Notes: generated by a model from the sequence alone, not told the origin. A stretch of DNA of 64,000 nt from Rhizobium sp. Root708 (GCF_001429725.1 NZ_LMHV01000023.1:248767-312766); one strand, 5' to 3'. Numbered from the stretch's first letter, positions 27,792 to 36,674 are shown. Program-made: numbers and translations.

Positions 27792-28829
27792 ATGACAAGT
27801 AATGCCATTTCCGAAATCTGGTACACGCGCTGCCCGGTGCCGACACCCGTCGGCCTTGCGGCACAGCTCGGTTATCTCGAGGAGAACTTCCGCAAGGACG
27901 GCGTGACGCTGAAGTCGATCATCGATTCTCCCGACCGCAACATCCGCCAAAGTCACTTCAACCACACGCTCGACTGGTCGTTTCGCCATGGCGGCAATGT
28001 ACCGCCGATCCGGGCCCGTTCCGAGGGCCGCAAGACGCGGCTGATCGGCATAACTTGGACCGACGAGTTCCAGGCGATCATCACGCTGCCGGAAACCGGC
28101 ATCAAGACCACCAGGGATCTGAAGGGCCGTCGCTTCGGCATCGCTCGCAGGCCCGAGGGCATCGTCGACTTCATGCGCGCCACGGCTCTCAAGGGCCTTA
28201 TTTCCGCCCTCTCGCTCGAAGGCCTGGTGCTTGATGACGTCGAGATCGTCGATGTCGCGCTTTCGGACTCCGTGCTGTCGACGCAGGAAGGTCCATCGCT
28301 CTTCGGGTTGAAGCGTCGGCAGGCCTATGGCGAGGAAGTCGCGGCGCTCATTCGCGGCGACGTTGACGCCATCTATGTGAAGGGCACGGCGGGCATCAAT
28401 GTCGCCAACCTCATCGGCGCGATTCAGGTGGCGGAGTTCGGCTTCCACCCCGATCCGAAAATCCGCATCAACTCCGGCTCGCCGCGGGTGCTGACGGTGG
28501 ACGAGCTTTTGGCCGACGAGCGGCCGGATCTCGTCGCGCGCCTGCTGGACTCGATCTTCAGGGCGAGCGCCTGGGCCGAGGCGCATCCCGATGAGACGAG
28601 ACGCTTCGTCGCACGCGAGGCCGGCGCCACGGAAGAACAGGTTCTCGCCGCCAATGGCCCCGACATCCACAAGCACCTCGGGCTTGGCCTGCAGCCCGAA
28701 CTGGTGGACGCGATCGGCCACTACAAGGACTTCCTGCGCGATTTCGGCTTCCTCGCCGCGGATTTCGACATCGCCGACTGGGTCGACCGCCGCCACATCG
28801 ACGCCTTCGACCGCCGCGCCGTGGCCTGA
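27792..28829 (+). CDS. DszB-like sulfinate desulfinase
   Basis: A 345-residue cytoplasmic protein with a periplasmic-binding-protein fold but no signal peptide. It matches DszB, the 2-(2'-hydroxyphenyl)benzenesulfinate desulfinase, at the active site. YTRCPVP supplies the nucleophile Cys14 (DszB Cys27). HFNHTLDWSFRHGGNVPP supplies His55, Arg65 and Gly67-Gly68 with the same His-to-Arg spacing of ten as DszB His60/Arg70. Such enzymes release sulfite from a sulfinate. Automatic annotation would probably call it a NitT/TauT-type binding protein. The ATG at 27792 follows AGGAG, 10 bp after the oxygenase stop. The exact sulfinate is unknown. Confidence 0.8.
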   Translation: MTSNAISEIWYTRCPVPTPVGLAAQLGYLEENFRKDGVTLKSIIDSPDRNIRQSHFNHTLDWSFRHGGNVPPIRARSEGRKTRLIGITWTDEFQAIITLPETGIKTTRDLKGRRFGIARRPEGIVDFMRATALKGLISALSLEGLVLDDVEIVDVALSDSVLSTQEGPSLFGLKRRQAYGEEVAALIRGDVDAIYVKGTAGINVANLIGAIQVAEFGFHPDPKIRINSGSPRVLTVDELLADERPDLVARLLDSIFRASAWAEAHPDETRRFVAREAGATEEQVLAANGPDIHKHLGLGLQPELVDAIGHYKDFLRDFGFLAADFDIADWVDRRHIDAFDRRAVA

Positions 28830-28846
28830 TCGGGAGAGAGACCATC

Positions 28847-30001
28847 ATGCTTCAGGAAAAGATCGATCCGGTCGACAAGGCCAGGCGTCTCGCCGTCGAC
28901 TTCGCCGAACGCGCCGCGCACTATGACGCGACGGGAGACTTCCCGTTTGAGAACTTCACGCGTCTCTTCGAGGCTGGGCTGCTTGGGCTGGTGACCGCGC
29001 CCGAGCATGGCGGCCACGGCGGCGGGCTCGCCGAGGCGCAAGCCGTGATCAGCGAGATCGCGCGCGGGGAACCGTCGACCGCGCTCGTGCTCGCCATGCA
29101 TTATAACAGCCACTACAGCCTGCGCCGCTTCGCCAAGTGGCCGGCCCATCTGGCAGAACGCGTGCTCTCCGCCAACCGGCTCGGCCCGGCCCTGATCAAC
29201 GCCGCCCAGGCAGAGCCGCGCATCGGCTCTCCAGCCCACGGTGCGCTGCCCGAGACCATCGCCCGCCGCGACGGCGACACTTGGCGCATCACCGGCCACA
29301 AAAGCTACGTGACCGGCATCGCCGTTCTCAAATGGGTGGCGCTGCTGGCGCTGACCGACGAGCCGGAACCGCGCCTGGCTTCCTTCCTCGTTCCGACCGA
29401 CAGCCCCGGCCTGCGCATCGAAAAGGCCTGGAACGCCGCCGGCATGCATGCGACGGCCAGCGACGACATCATCCTCGACGACGTCGTCATTCCACTCGAA
29501 GACATCATCGAAGCCCAGCCGGCCTCCGAGCCGCTGCGCCGCGAGGAACACGCAACCGCCTTTTTCTTCTCGCTGATCGGCGCGGTCTACCACGGCGTTG
29601 CGCTTTCCGCGCGCGATCGGGTGCTCGCCTTCGCCGCCCACCACACGCCGGCAAGCCTCGGCGCGCCGCTCTCGACCGTTCCCCGTATTCAGGACGGCCT
29701 GGGAGAAATCGAGGTGCGGCTGGCGACCAATGCCCGATTGCTGCGCTCGCTCGGCGAGGACGTCGATGCCGGCAAGGTCGTCGGACTTGATGGCATGCAT
29801 GTCCGCCACGTCGTCATCGACAACGCGGTCGCCATCACCAGCCTCGCCCTCGAGCTTGCCGGAAATCCCGGCCTCAATCGCGACTTCCAGCTGGAACGCC
29901 ACCATCGCGACGCCATCACGGCGCGCTCCCACGCGCCGCAAAGCCACATGATCCGTACGATCGCCGCCCGCAACGCGCTCAGCCGCCTCGCATCACGATA
30001 G
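28847..30001 (+). CDS. Acyl-CoA dehydrogenase-fold flavin monooxygenase (DszC-like)
   Basis: A 384-residue acyl-CoA-dehydrogenase-fold protein. Landmarks are FPFENFTRLFEAGLLGLVTA, PEHGGHGGGLAEAQAVISEI, ITGHKSYVTGIAVLKWVALL, FLVPTDSPGLRIEKAWNAAG and SHAPQSHMIRTIAARNAL. It is the most divergent of the five such proteins here, lacking the DRFWRN/DRHWRN C-terminal block, and could instead be a true dehydrogenase. The ATG at 28847 has GGGAGAGAG upstream, 17 bp after the desulfinase stop. In a Dsz-like reading it would oxidise sulfur before the luciferase-type enzyme and the desulfinase act. Confidence 0.8.
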   Translation: MLQEKIDPVDKARRLAVDFAERAAHYDATGDFPFENFTRLFEAGLLGLVTAPEHGGHGGGLAEAQAVISEIARGEPSTALVLAMHYNSHYSLRRFAKWPAHLAERVLSANRLGPALINAAQAEPRIGSPAHGALPETIARRDGDTWRITGHKSYVTGIAVLKWVALLALTDEPEPRLASFLVPTDSPGLRIEKAWNAAGMHATASDDIILDDVVIPLEDIIEAQPASEPLRREEHATAFFFSLIGAVYHGVALSARDRVLAFAAHHTPASLGAPLSTVPRIQDGLGEIEVRLATNARLLRSLGEDVDAGKVVGLDGMHVRHVVIDNAVAITSLALELAGNPGLNRDFQLERHHRDAITARSHAPQSHMIRTIAARNALSRLASR

Positions 30002-30052
30002 CGGGATGATGACCTCGGGTTTCATGGTTTGATTTCACAAGCGCAGGCCGAC

Positions 30053-31123
30053 ATGAGCAAAGACAGCGAGTTCCTCTGGTATATTCCGAACGACACGAGA
30101 CCGGGCCATCGTGGCGATACGGTCTTCGACAATCACAATAGCCTCGCCACGCTGACGGAACAGGCCCGCGCACTCGAAGAGCATGGCTGGAAAGGCGCGC
30201 TCATCGGAACAGGCTGGGGCAGACCGGACACCTTCACCGTCGCCGCAGCACTTACAGCAAGCACGACGACGTTTGAGCCGCTGATCGCGATCCGCCCCGG
30301 CTACTGGCGGCCCGCGAATTTCGCCTCGGCTGCCGCGACGCTCGACCATCTCACCGGCGGCAGGGTTCGCGTCAACATCGTCTCCGGCCTCGACAATCTC
30401 GCCGCCTATGGCGACAGCGAGGGAGGCCAGGCACAGCGCTACGCCCGCACCAGGGAGTTCATGCGGCTGATCCGCAGGCTCTGGACGGAGGAGAATGTCA
30501 GCTATGAGGGCGAGCACTTCGGTGTCGCGGAATCAACCGTCGTGCCGCGCATCAAGGCGCACGGAGCCCGTCGCCATCCGAAGCTCTATTTCGGCGGCGC
30601 CTCCGAGGCAGCGGAAAAGGTCGCAGCCAGCGAGGCGGACGTGCAGTTATTCTGGGGCGAGCCGCTCGACGGTGTCCGCGAGCGCATCGAGCGCCTGAAG
30701 GCGCTGAGCCGCGAGCTTGACCGGGATCTGCCGCCGCTCGAATTCGGGCTGCGGATCACCACGCTGGTGCGCGACACGACCGAGCAGGCCTGGGCCGACG
30801 CTGAGGCGAAGGTGGCGGACATGGCCAAGGGCAACGGCGCCGGCTGGAGCGATCACCGCAGGGCGGTCGCCGTTGGCCAACAGCGACTGTTCGACCTGCA
30901 TCGGACGGGCGACGTTCTCGACGACAACCTCTACACCGCTCCCGGTAAATTTGGCGGCGGCGGCGCCGGCACGACCTGGCTGGTCGGCTCGGCCAAAGAT
31001 GTCGCGAGGTCGCTGCGCAAATACCAGGACCTAGGCATCACCCATTTCGTGCTCTCGGATACGCCTTATCTCTCGGAGATCAAACGTCAAGGAACCGACT
31101 TGCTGCCGCTCTTGCGTGACTGA
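30053..31123 (+). CDS. SsuD-like alkanesulfonate monooxygenase family protein
   Basis: A 356-residue FMNH2-dependent luciferase-fold oxygenase close to SsuD. Features are EFLWYIPNDTRPGHRG, GWKGALIGTGWGRPDTFTVA, ATLDHLTGGRVRVNIVSGLD, LYFGGASEAAEKVAASEADV, QLFWGEPLDGVRERIERLK and the SsuD-type end GGGGAGTTWLVGSAKDVARS. SsuD cleaves alkanesulfonates to aldehyde and sulfite. I used the ATG at 30053, although its ribosome site (GCAGG) is modest; a TTG at 30029 is in frame. It is the last gene of the operon 24970-31123. No ssuE-like flavin reductase or ssuABC set accompanies it. Confidence 0.87.
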   Translation: MSKDSEFLWYIPNDTRPGHRGDTVFDNHNSLATLTEQARALEEHGWKGALIGTGWGRPDTFTVAAALTASTTTFEPLIAIRPGYWRPANFASAAATLDHLTGGRVRVNIVSGLDNLAAYGDSEGGQAQRYARTREFMRLIRRLWTEENVSYEGEHFGVAESTVVPRIKAHGARRHPKLYFGGASEAAEKVAASEADVQLFWGEPLDGVRERIERLKALSRELDRDLPPLEFGLRITTLVRDTTEQAWADAEAKVADMAKGNGAGWSDHRRAVAVGQQRLFDLHRTGDVLDDNLYTAPGKFGGGGAGTTWLVGSAKDVARSLRKYQDLGITHFVLSDTPYLSEIKRQGTDLLPLLRD

Positions 31124-31435
31124 GGTGTGAGTGGCGAGATGTTGAGGGTGTATCAGGAGTGTCTCCGCAGCAAGCTAATGCACGAGGCCTCCTCACCCAC
31201 CCTGCGCTCTCAGCACGTGGCGTTTTCTTTCCTTCGCAGACAGCCGGCTATCTGCGCATAAAGTATCGGGTGCCGCGGAAGATGTTACCGGTCGCTGCAA
31301 AACCCGAGACTGATGTTGCTTGCGCAGTCATCACTCGTCCTGAGATTGAATGTGCACGCCGGCGCGTTTGATGACGTGACTCCCCTCCACCTATATGCGA
31401 TATTACTAATATGCGCTATCTAAGGGGGAATGGAG
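31124..31435. other. Intergenic stretch, no gene seen
   Basis: A 312-bp gap between the end of the organosulfur island and a small secreted protein. A 70-codon reading frame on the plus strand (31159-31371) has no recognisable features or good ribosome site. The right end is AT-rich (CTATATGCGATATTACTAAT at about 31391), a plausible promoter for 31436. Confidence 0.4.
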
Positions 31436-31963
31436 ATGCGAAAGCTATATCTTGCCGCCATGGGGGCATCAGCATTTTTTCTCGGATATTATGGCTCGGC
31501 AAGTGCTGAAGACTGCTCAGCCAGTCTCACTGCGGAGTTGTTGAATCCTGACAGCGCAAGCCGCGATTCGGAGTTGGGACAGGGAATCGCCTGCCTGGCT
31601 CAGCCCATTAGCGTCGAAAAGGCCGGCGTCAACCAACCGACGGCGGACGATATGGCAGCAGCAAGGAAGATCATTGTTCTTGCTGGAAAAATCATTGGAA
31701 ACGGTTCTCCCGTGGTCTCCGGGAAGGGTCTCAAGGTGATTACGCCTGGAGCGCCGACGGTTGCTTCGGTTTCTGGTTCTTCCTCGGGCTCCGGGGGCGC
31801 GTCACGCCAGAAAAGTGCTGACCTCGACCAGACTATGCCTCTGGCCATGATGATCAAATGCCGGACGTCCGCCTTGCTGGGCGAGAAGCCTCCTGCATGC
31901 CAGTCTACTCATTGGAACAAGAATGAGGTGATCATGGCGAGCAAGCTCATCGGCAACGGCTGA
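31436..31963 (+). CDS. Small secreted protein of unknown function
   Basis: A 175-residue protein with a clear Sec signal (MRKLYLAAMGASAFFLGYYG, cleavage after ASA). The mature part has four cysteines: Cys27 in EDCSAS and one each in IACLA, IKCRT and PACQS, probably two disulfides. A glycine/serine-rich linker sits in the middle (SGSSSGSGGA), and the sequence LxGKIIGNG / SKLIGNG occurs twice, near residues 80 and at the C-terminus, hinting at an internal duplication. I chose the ATG at 31436, seven bases after GGGGG, over the one at 31430, which is too close. I do not recognise the family. Confidence 0.7.
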   Translation: MRKLYLAAMGASAFFLGYYGSASAEDCSASLTAELLNPDSASRDSELGQGIACLAQPISVEKAGVNQPTADDMAAARKIIVLAGKIIGNGSPVVSGKGLKVITPGAPTVASVSGSSSGSGGASRQKSADLDQTMPLAMMIKCRTSALLGEKPPACQSTHWNKNEVIMASKLIGNG

Positions 31964-32001
31964 TCTGCGAAGGCACGCCATTCTATCCATGCAATGGCGG
32001 C

Positions 32002-32823
32002 CTAGCCCTTGACCGCACCAGCCGTCATCGAGCCGGAGATTTGCCGGTACATCAGCAGCCCAAGCAGGGCGGGAGGTAGCGCGCCGAGCACCATCACCGC
32101 CGATGCGACGCCCCACTGTACACCACCACCGCTGGCAGCGAAGAAAAAGGATGCGCCGACGGTCATGGGCACTGCCTTGTTGGTGGTCAGCATCAGGCCG
32201 AACAGGAATTCGTTCCATGCGGTGATGAAACCGAAGATGAATGCTGTGATCAGCGCCGGGCGGATGACGGGCGTGATGACGCGAACCATCGCCTGGAAGG
32301 ACGATGCACCGTCAATCCGCGCCGCCTCGTCCAGTTCGAGCGGTACGTCATTGATGGCGTTGACCAGCATGACGAGGGCAAGCGGGATATTGACGATCGT
32401 CAGGATTAGGCCAAGGCCGACCTGCGTGTCGAGCAGTCCGAGCCATTGATACATCATGTAAAGCGGGATCGCGAAGATGATGAGCGGCACGGCCCGCAGG
32501 TTGATGACCAGCGGCAACATCACCCGCCGACCGACATCGCTTCTTGCGATGGCATAGGCTGCCGGCAGGCACAGCAGGATGGCAAGCCCGGTGCCTAGCA
32601 CAGCCGCAATCGTGCTGTTCAACAGGTAGGAATAGATATTGAAACGGTCCGTCTGGGTCAGCACGCGCGCATAGTTGGCAAGCGTCGGCTGGTTGATCCA
32701 CAGGCCGGCATTGCTGGACAGTTCCCGTGCGCTCTTGAACGAGGTGACGAGCGTCACGATGATCGGAAAGTTCATCGCAAGCGCGGCGATCGCAAAGACG
32801 ATCCAACGAAGTGCGTTGATCAT
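32002..32823 (-). CDS. Carbohydrate ABC transporter permease (MalG type)
   Basis: A 273-residue inner-membrane permease with about six spans. The EAA loop reads LDEAARIDGASSFQAMVRVI and the protein ends GSMTAGAVKG, typical of MalG-like subunits. The ATG at 32823 follows GGAGGGCAGC and overlaps the preceding permease stop by four bases. A longer in-frame reading to 33096 lies inside that gene. It is the last gene of a leftward operon with the binding protein of 33746-35071 and the NanE-NanK fusion. No ATPase is encoded in this half, so it probably borrows the one at 40153. Confidence 0.92.
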   Translation of the reverse strand: MINALRWIVFAIAALAMNFPIIVTLVTSFKSARELSSNAGLWINQPTLANYARVLTQTDRFNIYSYLLNSTIAAVLGTGLAILLCLPAAYAIARSDVGRRVMLPLVINLRAVPLIIFAIPLYMMYQWLGLLDTQVGLGLILTIVNIPLALVMLVNAINDVPLELDEAARIDGASSFQAMVRVITPVIRPALITAFIFGFITAWNEFLFGLMLTTNKAVPMTVGASFFFAASGGGVQWGVASAVMVLGALPPALLGLLMYRQISGSMTAGAVKG

Positions 32824-33692
32824 GCTGCCCTCCTCCTGCGACCGGCCAACCAATTCAACCCGTAGAGCACCGCAAGCGAGGCGATGAACAGCACGACCGA
32901 GGCCGCAACCGCCTTGCCGATCAACCCCTCCTTGAAGAAGGCCTGGTAGATGTAGATGGACAGCGACGTCGTCGAGCCGCCAGCGCCGCTTCCAGTCAGC
33001 GCATAGACGTTGTCGAACACACGGAAGCCGTCGATGAAGCGGATGAAGAAGGCGATGACAAGCGTCGGCGTCATCAGCGGGAGGTCTATAAACCACAGGA
33101 TGCGCCAGGCCGAGGCGCCATCGAGCGAGGCCGCCTCACGGACATCGAGGGGAATTGCCGAATAGGCGACATAGAAGAGCAGGAAGGCGAACGGTGTCCA
33201 CTGCAGCGTTTCAACGACAAGGAGTGTCTTGAAGGCGTTGTTGACGTCGAGGAAGGCCGGGCTGTCGCCGAACCAGAGGAAAAGATAATAGGGAACGGGG
33301 CCGGCGAACTCGTGCAACACGAGCCGATACATCAGGCCGATCATCGCCGGCGCAACCATCAGCGGCAGCATCAGCGGCGCCATCAGGACCGAGCGCTTCG
33401 CAAGCAGCGGCGCCAGGAAGATCGCCAGGAATAAGCCGATCCCGCATTCCGCGATCGCCGTAATCAAGCCGAACGTGAACGAGAAGGACGTTGCCTTCCA
33501 GAAGGAGCGATCCTGCAATACGGCGAGATAGTTGCCGAGGCCGGTGATCGTCGGGCTGCGCAGGTTTTGGAAACCGACGGTCGAGATCGAATAGATCAGG
33601 TTGACGAGGGCAGGAAAGCCCAGGAAGAGCAGCAGGAAGCCGATGAGCGGCACCAGATAAGCCCTGCCTTCTGCACGTGATACGATAGCCAT
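32820..33692 (-). CDS. Carbohydrate ABC transporter permease (MalF type)
   Basis: A 290-residue permease with six spans and the EAA loop REAASLDGASAWRILWFIDL. Typical features are YLVPLIGFLLLFLGFPALVN at the first span and FRVFDNVYALTGSGAGGSTT before the last. I chose the ATG at 33692; the longer form to 33734 would run into the stem-loop after the binding-protein gene. It forms the channel with the 32002-32823 product. Confidence 0.92.
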   Translation of the reverse strand: MAIVSRAEGRAYLVPLIGFLLLFLGFPALVNLIYSISTVGFQNLRSPTITGLGNYLAVLQDRSFWKATSFSFTFGLITAIAECGIGLFLAIFLAPLLAKRSVLMAPLMLPLMVAPAMIGLMYRLVLHEFAGPVPYYLFLWFGDSPAFLDVNNAFKTLLVVETLQWTPFAFLLFYVAYSAIPLDVREAASLDGASAWRILWFIDLPLMTPTLVIAFFIRFIDGFRVFDNVYALTGSGAGGSTTSLSIYIYQAFFKEGLIGKAVAASVVLFIASLAVLYGLNWLAGRRRRAA

Positions 33693-33711
33693 TTCGGTCC
33701 GCCGGATGGAG

Positions 33712-33736
33712 GGATGCCGGGCTTGGCCCGGCATCC
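33712..33736 (-). other. Intercistronic stem-loop after a binding-protein gene
   Basis: GGATGCCGGGC at 33712-33722 pairs perfectly with GCCCGGCATCC at 33726-33736 (11 bp, TTG loop). It is ten bases after the binding-protein stop and 20 before the permease start, without a T-run. Such structures commonly keep binding-protein mRNA more abundant than permease mRNA. Confidence 0.7.
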
Positions 33737-33745
33737 GGATCGAGG

Positions 33746-35071
33746 TTACTTCTTAAGGAGATCCTGCATACCGGTCTTGGTATGAGCAAGGGCGTCCTCA
33801 AGGCTCTGCTGACCCGACCAGTAGCCGGTGAACTCCTTGGCCTGCAACTCGTACACCGAGAGCGCATTGGCCGACGTTGCGCCGTTCATGACGTAGCCGT
33901 ACTTGCTCGCGAATTCGCCAAGCTTGACGAGATCGGGGCGTTCCGACGCGATCTTCGCCACGATATCGGGCATCAGGGCCGGCGAACCGCCGCCGCGCGC
34001 GTAGGTCAGGGCCGCATCTTCAGTTGCCAGCCATTTCAGGAACTTGATGGCCCCTTCCTTGTTCTTGGCATTCTTGTTGAGGCCGAGGCCAAGGCCGTGG
34101 ATGTGGTCAGCACGACCGTTCGAACCGGCCGGCGGTGCGACGATGCCCGTTACATCAGCCACGGCCGGCGACTTGTCGGCGCTGGTGAGGTCGGCGGCTG
34201 CGGCATTCCACTGCAGAGCCGTTGCAGCCTGGCCGGCGGCGAAGGCGGCATTGGTTTCAGGATATTCGTAGCTCAGCGAATCCTTTGGCGAGGCACCGGC
34301 ATCGTAGAGGGTCTTGTAGAGCTGCAAGCCGGTTTTGTAGGCGTCCGAATCGACGGTGATGTTGCCGCTGTCGTCCATCCAGTTTGCGCCATAGGAGCGC
34401 GGCAGCGACTGGAACACCATCATGTTGAACAGCAGGTTCTTCATCTGCAGCACGGTTCCGTAGCGAACCGGGCTATCCGGATTGGCCTGCTTGGAGAAGT
34501 AGAGCGCGGTAGCTGCCCAGTCGTCCCAGGTCCAGCTGTCGGGATCCTTCGGCTGCAGATCCTTGCCGAGCACCTTCTTGGCAAGCTCGGAATAGGTCTT
34601 CTTCGCCGCATCGTCCTTCAGCAGCGCGTCGATGAGGTCCTTGCGATAATACATGAAGTGCAGCGACAGATCCGTCGGCACGCCATACTGCTTGCCGTCG
34701 AACTGCATGGTCTTCAGGACGGAATCGCCGAAGACCTTCGCGGCGTCGGGTCCAAGGTCCACGGGCTCCATGTATGGCGCGTAGCGGCCGATGGTGTAGG
34801 TGGCGACGAGATTGATGTCGAACGCGTCCGATCCGGCCGCCATATCAGCCTGGAGCTTGTCGTAGAAACCGTCGCGGTTGAAGAACAGCAACTCGACCTT
34901 GTCGGCGTCGGACGCGGACTTGTTGTAGGCTTCGACTGTGGTGCGAAGAGCGGTCTCTTCCGATCCTCCCGGCCAGCCGAGCACGGTGACCGTTGCATTG
35001 GCGAGGCCCGGCAGAGCCGCGCTCGAAAGAAGCACGGCGAGAGCCGGAGCGATTATCTTTTGCAGTTTCAT
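33746..35071 (-). CDS. Carbohydrate ABC transporter solute-binding protein
   Basis: A 441-residue family 1 binding protein. The Sec signal is MKLQKIIAPALAVLLSSAAL with cleavage near LANA, followed by TVTVLGWPGGSEETALRTTV. Sugar-binding landmarks are QYGVPTDLSLHFMYYRKDLI, FAAGQAATALQWNAAAADL and AIKFLKWLATEDAALTYARG. The ATG at 35071 has AAAGGGAACAC upstream; longer forms reach into the NanE-NanK gene. The neighbours (NanE-NanK fusion, two GntR regulators) suggest an amino sugar or a glycan containing it. Confidence 0.9.
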   Translation of the reverse strand: MKLQKIIAPALAVLLSSAALPGLANATVTVLGWPGGSEETALRTTVEAYNKSASDADKVELLFFNRDGFYDKLQADMAAGSDAFDINLVATYTIGRYAPYMEPVDLGPDAAKVFGDSVLKTMQFDGKQYGVPTDLSLHFMYYRKDLIDALLKDDAAKKTYSELAKKVLGKDLQPKDPDSWTWDDWAATALYFSKQANPDSPVRYGTVLQMKNLLFNMMVFQSLPRSYGANWMDDSGNITVDSDAYKTGLQLYKTLYDAGASPKDSLSYEYPETNAAFAAGQAATALQWNAAAADLTSADKSPAVADVTGIVAPPAGSNGRADHIHGLGLGLNKNAKNKEGAIKFLKWLATEDAALTYARGGGSPALMPDIVAKIASERPDLVKLGEFASKYGYVMNGATSANALSVYELQAKEFTGYWSGQQSLEDALAHTKTGMQDLLKK

Positions 35072-35114
35072 CAGTGTTCCCTTTCTTTGTTTGGTTGCTT
35101 TGTCTGATGGTTTT

Positions 35115-36638
35115 TTAGCGGTGCTGCCGCGCAAGGTCGGCAGCACCGATGATGCCCGCGCGGCTGCCGAGTTCGGCCGCAACGAGGTTGGGAGTAATCC
35201 TGGCGTTGAGGCCGCCGATTTCCCCACGCACGAGGTCGAGATAGCCGGGCGCGAGGCCGATGCCGCCGCCGATGACGATGCGTTGGGGATCGAGCATCAG
35301 CTTGATGTCGCGGCAAAGCAGTGCGACTTGCGCTGCCGACCGTTCAACGATGGCCTTTGCCCATGCCGACCCGACCGCCGCTTCGGCAAAGACGGTCACC
35401 GCGTCGACAGCATGGCCGGCATCTCTTGCCTGCTTTGCAATCCAGAGCCCCGAAGTGATGTCCTCAAGGGGCGCAGCGCCATGCGAGGCGCTTCTGGTCA
35501 GGCCGAAATGGCCGGCGAGACCGGAGGCGAGCTTGCCGTTGGTGACGACACCGCCGCCGATCCCGGTCGAGATCGTCAGGAAGACGATGTCCTCCCTGCG
35601 GCCAGCGCCGAACCGGTATTCGCCCCAGGCTGCCGCTTGGGCGTCGTTGACGGCGAAGGCCGGTGCGCCAAGGCGCGCGGTTGCGCGCTCGATCAGCGGA
35701 TAATTATCTGGAATGCCAAGCGTCGCCGGATTGAGCGCCGACCAGCAGCCATTTTCGACGAAACCAGTGACGGCAATGCCGGCGCGAGCGAACCGGTCGC
35801 TCCACCCGTTGATCTCCGCGGCGATGGCATCCAGCCAGGCATCGGGCCCTTCCTCGCGCTGCGTTCGCACAATGCGTTCGTCGACGACCTTGTCACCTTG
35901 GACCAGCGCCACCATCGTCTTCGTGCCGCCGATATCGATGGCGAGTACGGGCTTGTCGGCGTCCTGACGCTGCGAGAAGGCCGCACTGACGGCCTCATGA
36001 AACCACGTCGTCGCGTGTTCGGTGCGTGTAATTGCCGAGCCGACGACGACGGCGAAGGCGCCGGCGGACGCCGCTTCGGCTGCCTGCTCCGGCGTGCGGA
36101 TGCGGCCTTCGGCGATCACATGGGGCGTCAGCGTCCGCATTGCCGCAATCAGCGCAATATCCGGCTCTACAGGTTCCAGCCCACCGACATAACCGGAGAG
36201 CGTGGTTCCGACGAAATCGACCCCCTCCGCCAGCGCCCGCTTGGCATCCTCGAACGAGGAGCAGTCGGCCATCGTCAGCTTGCCCTTGGCCTTTGCCGCG
36301 GCGACAAGAGCGCTGAAGGCTGCCGGGCGGACCCGATCAGTGGCGTCGACGGCGATGATATCAGCGCCGGCATCGGCAAGGTCTTCGACATCGGCGATGA
36401 AGGGCGTTATCCGAACCGGGCTGTCATCGAGATCGCGCTTGACGATCCCGATGATCGGAACAGCCACATGCGAGCGGGCCGCCTTCACGTAAGCGACGGA
36501 TTCGATCCGCACCGCGGCAGCACCTGCTGCCGCGGCGGCGTTGGCGAAGCCGATGACGAACGCGGCATCATCCATCGGACCATCGGGAACCGGCTGGCAG
36601 GAAACGATGAGGGCATTCTTCAGGTCGTCGTGCGTCAC
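35115..36638 (-). CDS. nanEK: NanE-NanK fusion: ManNAc-6-phosphate 2-epimerase and ROK-family kinase
   Basis: A two-domain protein of 507 residues from the GTG at 36638 (GGAG six bases upstream); ATGs at 36650 and 36659 have no ribosome site. Residues about 1-225 are NanE, a TIM barrel interconverting ManNAc-6-P and GlcNAc-6-P: LIVSCQPVPDGPMDD, the lysine loop IGIVKRDLDDSPVRITPF and VIAEGRIRTPEQAAEA. From about 232 it is a ROK sugar kinase: LAIDIGGTKTMVALVQGD, ISTGIGGGVVTNGKLASG and VIGGGIGLAPG. The usual ROK zinc motif CxCGxxxC is missing; the region reads SASHGAAPLEDITSG. It fits phosphorylation and epimerisation of imported N-acetylmannosamine. Confidence 0.9.
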   Translation of the reverse strand: MTHDDLKNALIVSCQPVPDGPMDDAAFVIGFANAAAAAGAAAVRIESVAYVKAARSHVAVPIIGIVKRDLDDSPVRITPFIADVEDLADAGADIIAVDATDRVRPAAFSALVAAAKAKGKLTMADCSSFEDAKRALAEGVDFVGTTLSGYVGGLEPVEPDIALIAAMRTLTPHVIAEGRIRTPEQAAEAASAGAFAVVVGSAITRTEHATTWFHEAVSAAFSQRQDADKPVLAIDIGGTKTMVALVQGDKVVDERIVRTQREEGPDAWLDAIAAEINGWSDRFARAGIAVTGFVENGCWSALNPATLGIPDNYPLIERATARLGAPAFAVNDAQAAAWGEYRFGAGRREDIVFLTISTGIGGGVVTNGKLASGLAGHFGLTRSASHGAAPLEDITSGLWIAKQARDAGHAVDAVTVFAEAAVGSAWAKAIVERSAAQVALLCRDIKLMLDPQRIVIGGGIGLAPGYLDLVRGEIGGLNARITPNLVAAELGSRAGIIGAADLARQHR

Positions 36639-36674
36639 GGGATGCTCCATTTCGGGCATCACGATAATTGGAAA

